Positions 53,192 to 55,740 of a DNA stretch of 55,740 bases are shown one piece after another. Made by a program: the position numbers and the translations under genes. Source of the stretch: an uncultured Pseudomonadota bacterium (lineage in GTDB: Bacteria; Pseudomonadota; Gammaproteobacteria; Comchoanobacterales; Comchoanobacteraceae); assembly GCA_913020085.1 (NCBI GenBank), contig CAJVZW010000006.1:1-55740 (forward strand), in the 5' to 3' direction. Under the pieces are notes generated by a model that ran no database searches, was not told the origin of the DNA, and was given only the letters and a program-made list of their open reading frames with translations. The stretch's first letter is position 1. The number at the start of each line of letters is the position of its first letter.

Positions 53192-55740
53192 TGAAGAAAA
53201 TCTAAATAATGACGTCCAAACAACTGGAGTCTACAGTTCTAATAGCAAATCTGCATTAACTATATTGAAGCGTTTAGTAAAAAAAATACCGAAGAGAAAG
53301 CGGCTCTGTGACCATGAGTTGATAACATTAAATTCTGCGGCTTGTTCAGTTGACCTAAAGAAGGAGCACCCTTTATATCCTCTCATAAATCCATTAAGAG
53401 ATACTGTGCCACTAATAGGCATGGGAATTAAGTCTTCAGAGGTAAAAAAACAAGTTATTGATTTAATCAAAAGTGGATCTGGAAATAAAAAGTATAAGGT
53501 GCCTAAAGATATGGACGTATCTAAGTTGGAGCTTTGGACGCAAATATTAATTGATAATTTGAAAAAAAATATTAGCAATGATAATCAGCCCAGAGAAAAG
53601 ATAACAGGTAATATGATTACTCACTATATGCTTATCGGAGAGATATTGTATCAGATGGCGAAGTACATATCTTTCAAAGATACAGACAAAATTCCAAAGG
53701 AACTGCTTGTATGGATTGATACATTGATTGTGTGGCGACATTTGTTCTCTCACCCAGAGAGGGCTCCTCAATTGGACCTGAGCAATGTTGACCAAGAGTA
53801 TGTTGCTTACAAATTAGTTGAAAATGCAAAAAAAGATGTAGATAGAGATCCATATGAGATACTCACGCACGTGCATTACCCAGATTACGCTGAAGCTTTA
53901 CTTGAGATTCTAAAAGAAGGTATTAAGTGGGACGAAATGGTAATCGCAAAACATAAAAGAAGTGCTGGAGATCAAGAGCAGCAGGGGGACGAACAAGCTG
54001 CGCAAAAGAATCAGTTGAGCAGCGAGAGCTCTTCTCAACAGAAAAACAATAACAAAGGAAATGTATTAAAATCAGATGGTGCGTCTTCTGCCAAACAGAA
54101 ATATAGGGAAGCTAATATCCCAATGAGGATGCTTGCATATTTGAAAAACAAAGCGGAGCACGTCGCTAAAACACCCGAAAAATCCGAGGAGATTCTTGAG
54201 AAAATCTATCATGAGGTGGCTGTAGTATGTGAAGAAGCCGTACCGAAAAAACGTATTGCAGCGAAATTCAAAAATGAGGTTAGTTTTGAGGAGGATCTTA
54301 CAAACTTTTTTAATGGACCTATAGATAAATCTGAATGGTTTAAATTGTGTGATGGTATCAAAAATAAAAAAAGCAAACTCTCACCCGAAATTCTTCAATT
54401 CTATAAGGAGCGACCAGGCAAAGAAATTAGCGACAAAGATGCTCAAGGCAAAGAAATTAACATCCAAGATCATATCTTTGACACATTTCTTTCAGAATAT
54501 GGAAGTTCACAGCAAGCACATGTTAGTAACAAAAGAATAAAACATAAAACCGTGGGAGGTGTGCTTCAAGGGGCGCATCAAAGGGTCAACTTGCTTACAC
54601 GCATTTTAGAGAAGTGGGCTGTTGATTTTCAAAACAGCTCGGATGAGTCTGGAAATGAAAAAAGCGCTCTGTCAAATTTCTTATATAAGAAACTAAAAAA
54701 AGGCTTTTTATTTTTTGATGCCTGCGAAGAAAAAGCAGCAACATTAAAATTGGACCCTAAGAATCAAGACTATGTTTTAACACAATTTTTTAAAAATTTA
54801 GAATATAGGCCAGGGCCTGTATTTAGTGAACAGATGCGTGCAGAACTTTTAGAACTACGTCATGAGGATAAACAAACCGTTCAAAAAGAATTTTATGACT
54901 GTTATCGAAAAGCTCTAAATCTTATTAAAAATACTGATTATAATTTTAATGATTTTATAGAAGCTGCACGTGGGCAAACTTTGCCCTTACTGCTTGATAA
55001 GTGGTCAAACCAGTTTAAGCAAGAATACCGTATTCACCAGATCTTTGGAATGAATGAATATTCGTATGAAATGCTGAAATCACGGTTGCCAAATAACACT
55101 GACGATGAGTGCAAATTTTTAGAACTGGTTAAGAAAAATCCCATTGACACGAGCAGGATAGATTCGGGAAAGTCAAATAATGTATTCACCTGGATAACCC
55201 TAGTTCAAAAACTTATGAAGGATATGTCTGATCCAAAAGATGTCACAGCTATAAAAGATGAACAAATTTATGCAGATAATGCACAAAAAAATCATATGTA
55301 TAAAATGAGGTGGGGCGGTATTATTCCTAAGTCAGATAAGATAACAAAGCCAGCAAAGCTGAACAGTAGAAAAAGGGCATTAAGAGAGATTAGAGGGGTC
55401 AACTGGATGACCAGTGGATGGGAGGCAAGATATCAGTTAACAGCTTATTTGATAAATTGTAAGAAATTTGCATCACCAAGGCTTAAAGATGAATATTTTG
55501 ATGTATTTTCGGTACTGAAAGCGCTACGTGGATTAAGGGCTCATGCAGCATCACCATATACCCGACTAGCGATAAGTAATCTTGTTAAAAAGCAAAATAT
55601 AGATCAACTTGAGGCTTATTACATCAGTAGAGCAAAATTATTTGTTAGAGATTTAATGCGCGAAAACTTTTACAAGATAATTAATTATGTATATCAAACT
55701 ACTCCTTGGCACTTTTTTAAGGGTAATCCTGAAAAAATGA
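53181..55740 (+). CDS. Very large unrecognised protein with two HEPN-like R-x4-H motifs (runs off the window)
   Basis: The frame is open from ATG 53181 to the last base: at least 853 codons, 3' end missing. AAGGA lies 7 bases before the ATG, and the start overlaps the ATPase gene by 11 bases. Residue 186-191 is RHLFSH, preceded by an IGEILYQMAKY helix and IPKELLVWIDTLIVW, a layout like HEPN ribonuclease domains. Residue 783-788 is RGLRAH, again at the end of a helix (FSVLKALRG). Between them are a Gln/Ser-rich linker (about 260-300) and mainly helical charged sequence. Two R-x4-H sites far apart are the layout of Cas13-type RNases, but no CRISPR array is present. Short R-x4-H strings can arise by chance, so function stays open. 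Confidence 0.6.
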   Translation, partial: MLTDEENLNNDVQTTGVYSSNSKSALTILKRLVKKIPKRKRLCDHELITLNSAACSVDLKKEHPLYPLINPLRDTVPLIGMGIKSSEVKKQVIDLIKSGSGNKKYKVPKDMDVSKLELWTQILIDNLKKNISNDNQPREKITGNMITHYMLIGEILYQMAKYISFKDTDKIPKELLVWIDTLIVWRHLFSHPERAPQLDLSNVDQEYVAYKLVENAKKDVDRDPYEILTHVHYPDYAEALLEILKEGIKWDEMVIAKHKRSAGDQEQQGDEQAAQKNQLSSESSSQQKNNNKGNVLKSDGASSAKQKYREANIPMRMLAYLKNKAEHVAKTPEKSEEILEKIYHEVAVVCEEAVPKKRIAAKFKNEVSFEEDLTNFFNGPIDKSEWFKLCDGIKNKKSKLSPEILQFYKERPGKEISDKDAQGKEINIQDHIFDTFLSEYGSSQQAHVSNKRIKHKTVGGVLQGAHQRVNLLTRILEKWAVDFQNSSDESGNEKSALSNFLYKKLKKGFLFFDACEEKAATLKLDPKNQDYVLTQFFKNLEYRPGPVFSEQMRAELLELRHEDKQTVQKEFYDCYRKALNLIKNTDYNFNDFIEAARGQTLPLLLDKWSNQFKQEYRIHQIFGMNEYSYEMLKSRLPNNTDDECKFLELVKKNPIDTSRIDSGKSNNVFTWITLVQKLMKDMSDPKDVTAIKDEQIYADNAQKNHMYKMRWGGIIPKSDKITKPAKLNSRKRALREIRGVNWMTSGWEARYQLTAYLINCKKFASPRLKDEYFDVFSVLKALRGLRAHAASPYTRLAISNLVKKQNIDQLEAYYISRAKLFVRDLMRENFYKIINYVYQTTPWHFFKGNPEKM

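Noticed and set aside
53181..55740. Calling the two-R-x4-H protein a Cas13 nuclease
   Set aside because: No CRISPR repeats are visible in the window, the spacing and surroundings do not match a Cas13 subtype I can recall, and the C-terminus is missing.
1..55740. CRISPR arrays, insertion sequences, rRNA and further tRNA genes
   Set aside because: No regularly spaced repeats, transposase-like proteins with terminal repeats, rRNA-like tracts or other T-loop sequences were found on reading both strands.

Overview
The window looks like chromosome from an AT-rich gammaproteobacterium. The housekeeping genes (leuS, an rhlE-type helicase, msrA/msrB, a bd-type oxidase) are of gammaproteobacterial type. 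Several very large proteins of no recognisable family, some with ankyrin-like or coiled-coil segments, resemble the accessory repertoire of host-associated Legionellales/Coxiellaceae-like bacteria. That placement is inference; no rRNA is present to test it. A proteorhodopsin and three photolyase-family genes point to a sunlit aquatic habitat. I see no insertion sequence, no CRISPR array and no phage module.

Layout. 0-3.2 kb: a cut-off gene, tRNA-Ser(GGA), two GNAT acetyltransferases, a decayed gene and a SAP-domain protein; this looks like an accessory zone next to a tRNA. 3.4-14 kb: leuS, an SDR, an apparently permuted FAD oxidoreductase with a GNAT gene, a cold-shock pair (csp, then a DEAD-box helicase), a CDP-alcohol phosphatidyltransferase, and a tight minus-strand run encoding an AhpD-like protein, MsrB, MsrA and a TVP38-type membrane protein. 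14-26.1 kb: three consecutive paralogous genes of 1260-1335 codons sharing four colinear N-terminal motif blocks, with divergent C-terminal halves. 26.2-31.8 kb: DUF2237, VOC, CBS and GbsR genes, with gbsR overlapping cydA/cydB behind a perfect 20-bp palindrome, then a zinc alcohol dehydrogenase.

31.9-40 kb is a light-response region. A recognisable sigma70-type promoter precedes six start/stop-overlapping genes: DUF3429 membrane protein, flavin oxidoreductase, cryptochrome-like protein, CPD photolyase, Fe-S (6-4)-type photolyase and DUF2256. After them come a CheD-like/ankyrin protein and a proteorhodopsin with the residues of a blue-absorbing proton pump. DNA repair by light and light-driven proton pumping therefore sit side by side. 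41-44.6 kb: a YfcH-like epimerase and a complete AmmeMemoRadiSam set (amrS divergent from amrB-amrA). 44.6-50 kb: unrecognised effector-like genes, a GST-like gene and a gene remnant.

50-55.7 kb: a NhaC-type antiporter, a degenerate P-type ATPase without its nucleotide-binding domain, and a very large protein that runs off the window. That last protein carries two widely spaced R-x4-H motifs in HEPN-like surroundings.

The strongest candidates for undescribed biology are the triple giant-paralogue locus, the two-R-x4-H protein with its pseudo-ATPase neighbour, and the circularly permuted amino-acid-oxidase-like flavoprotein. All family assignments come from reading translated sequence by eye; no search was run.
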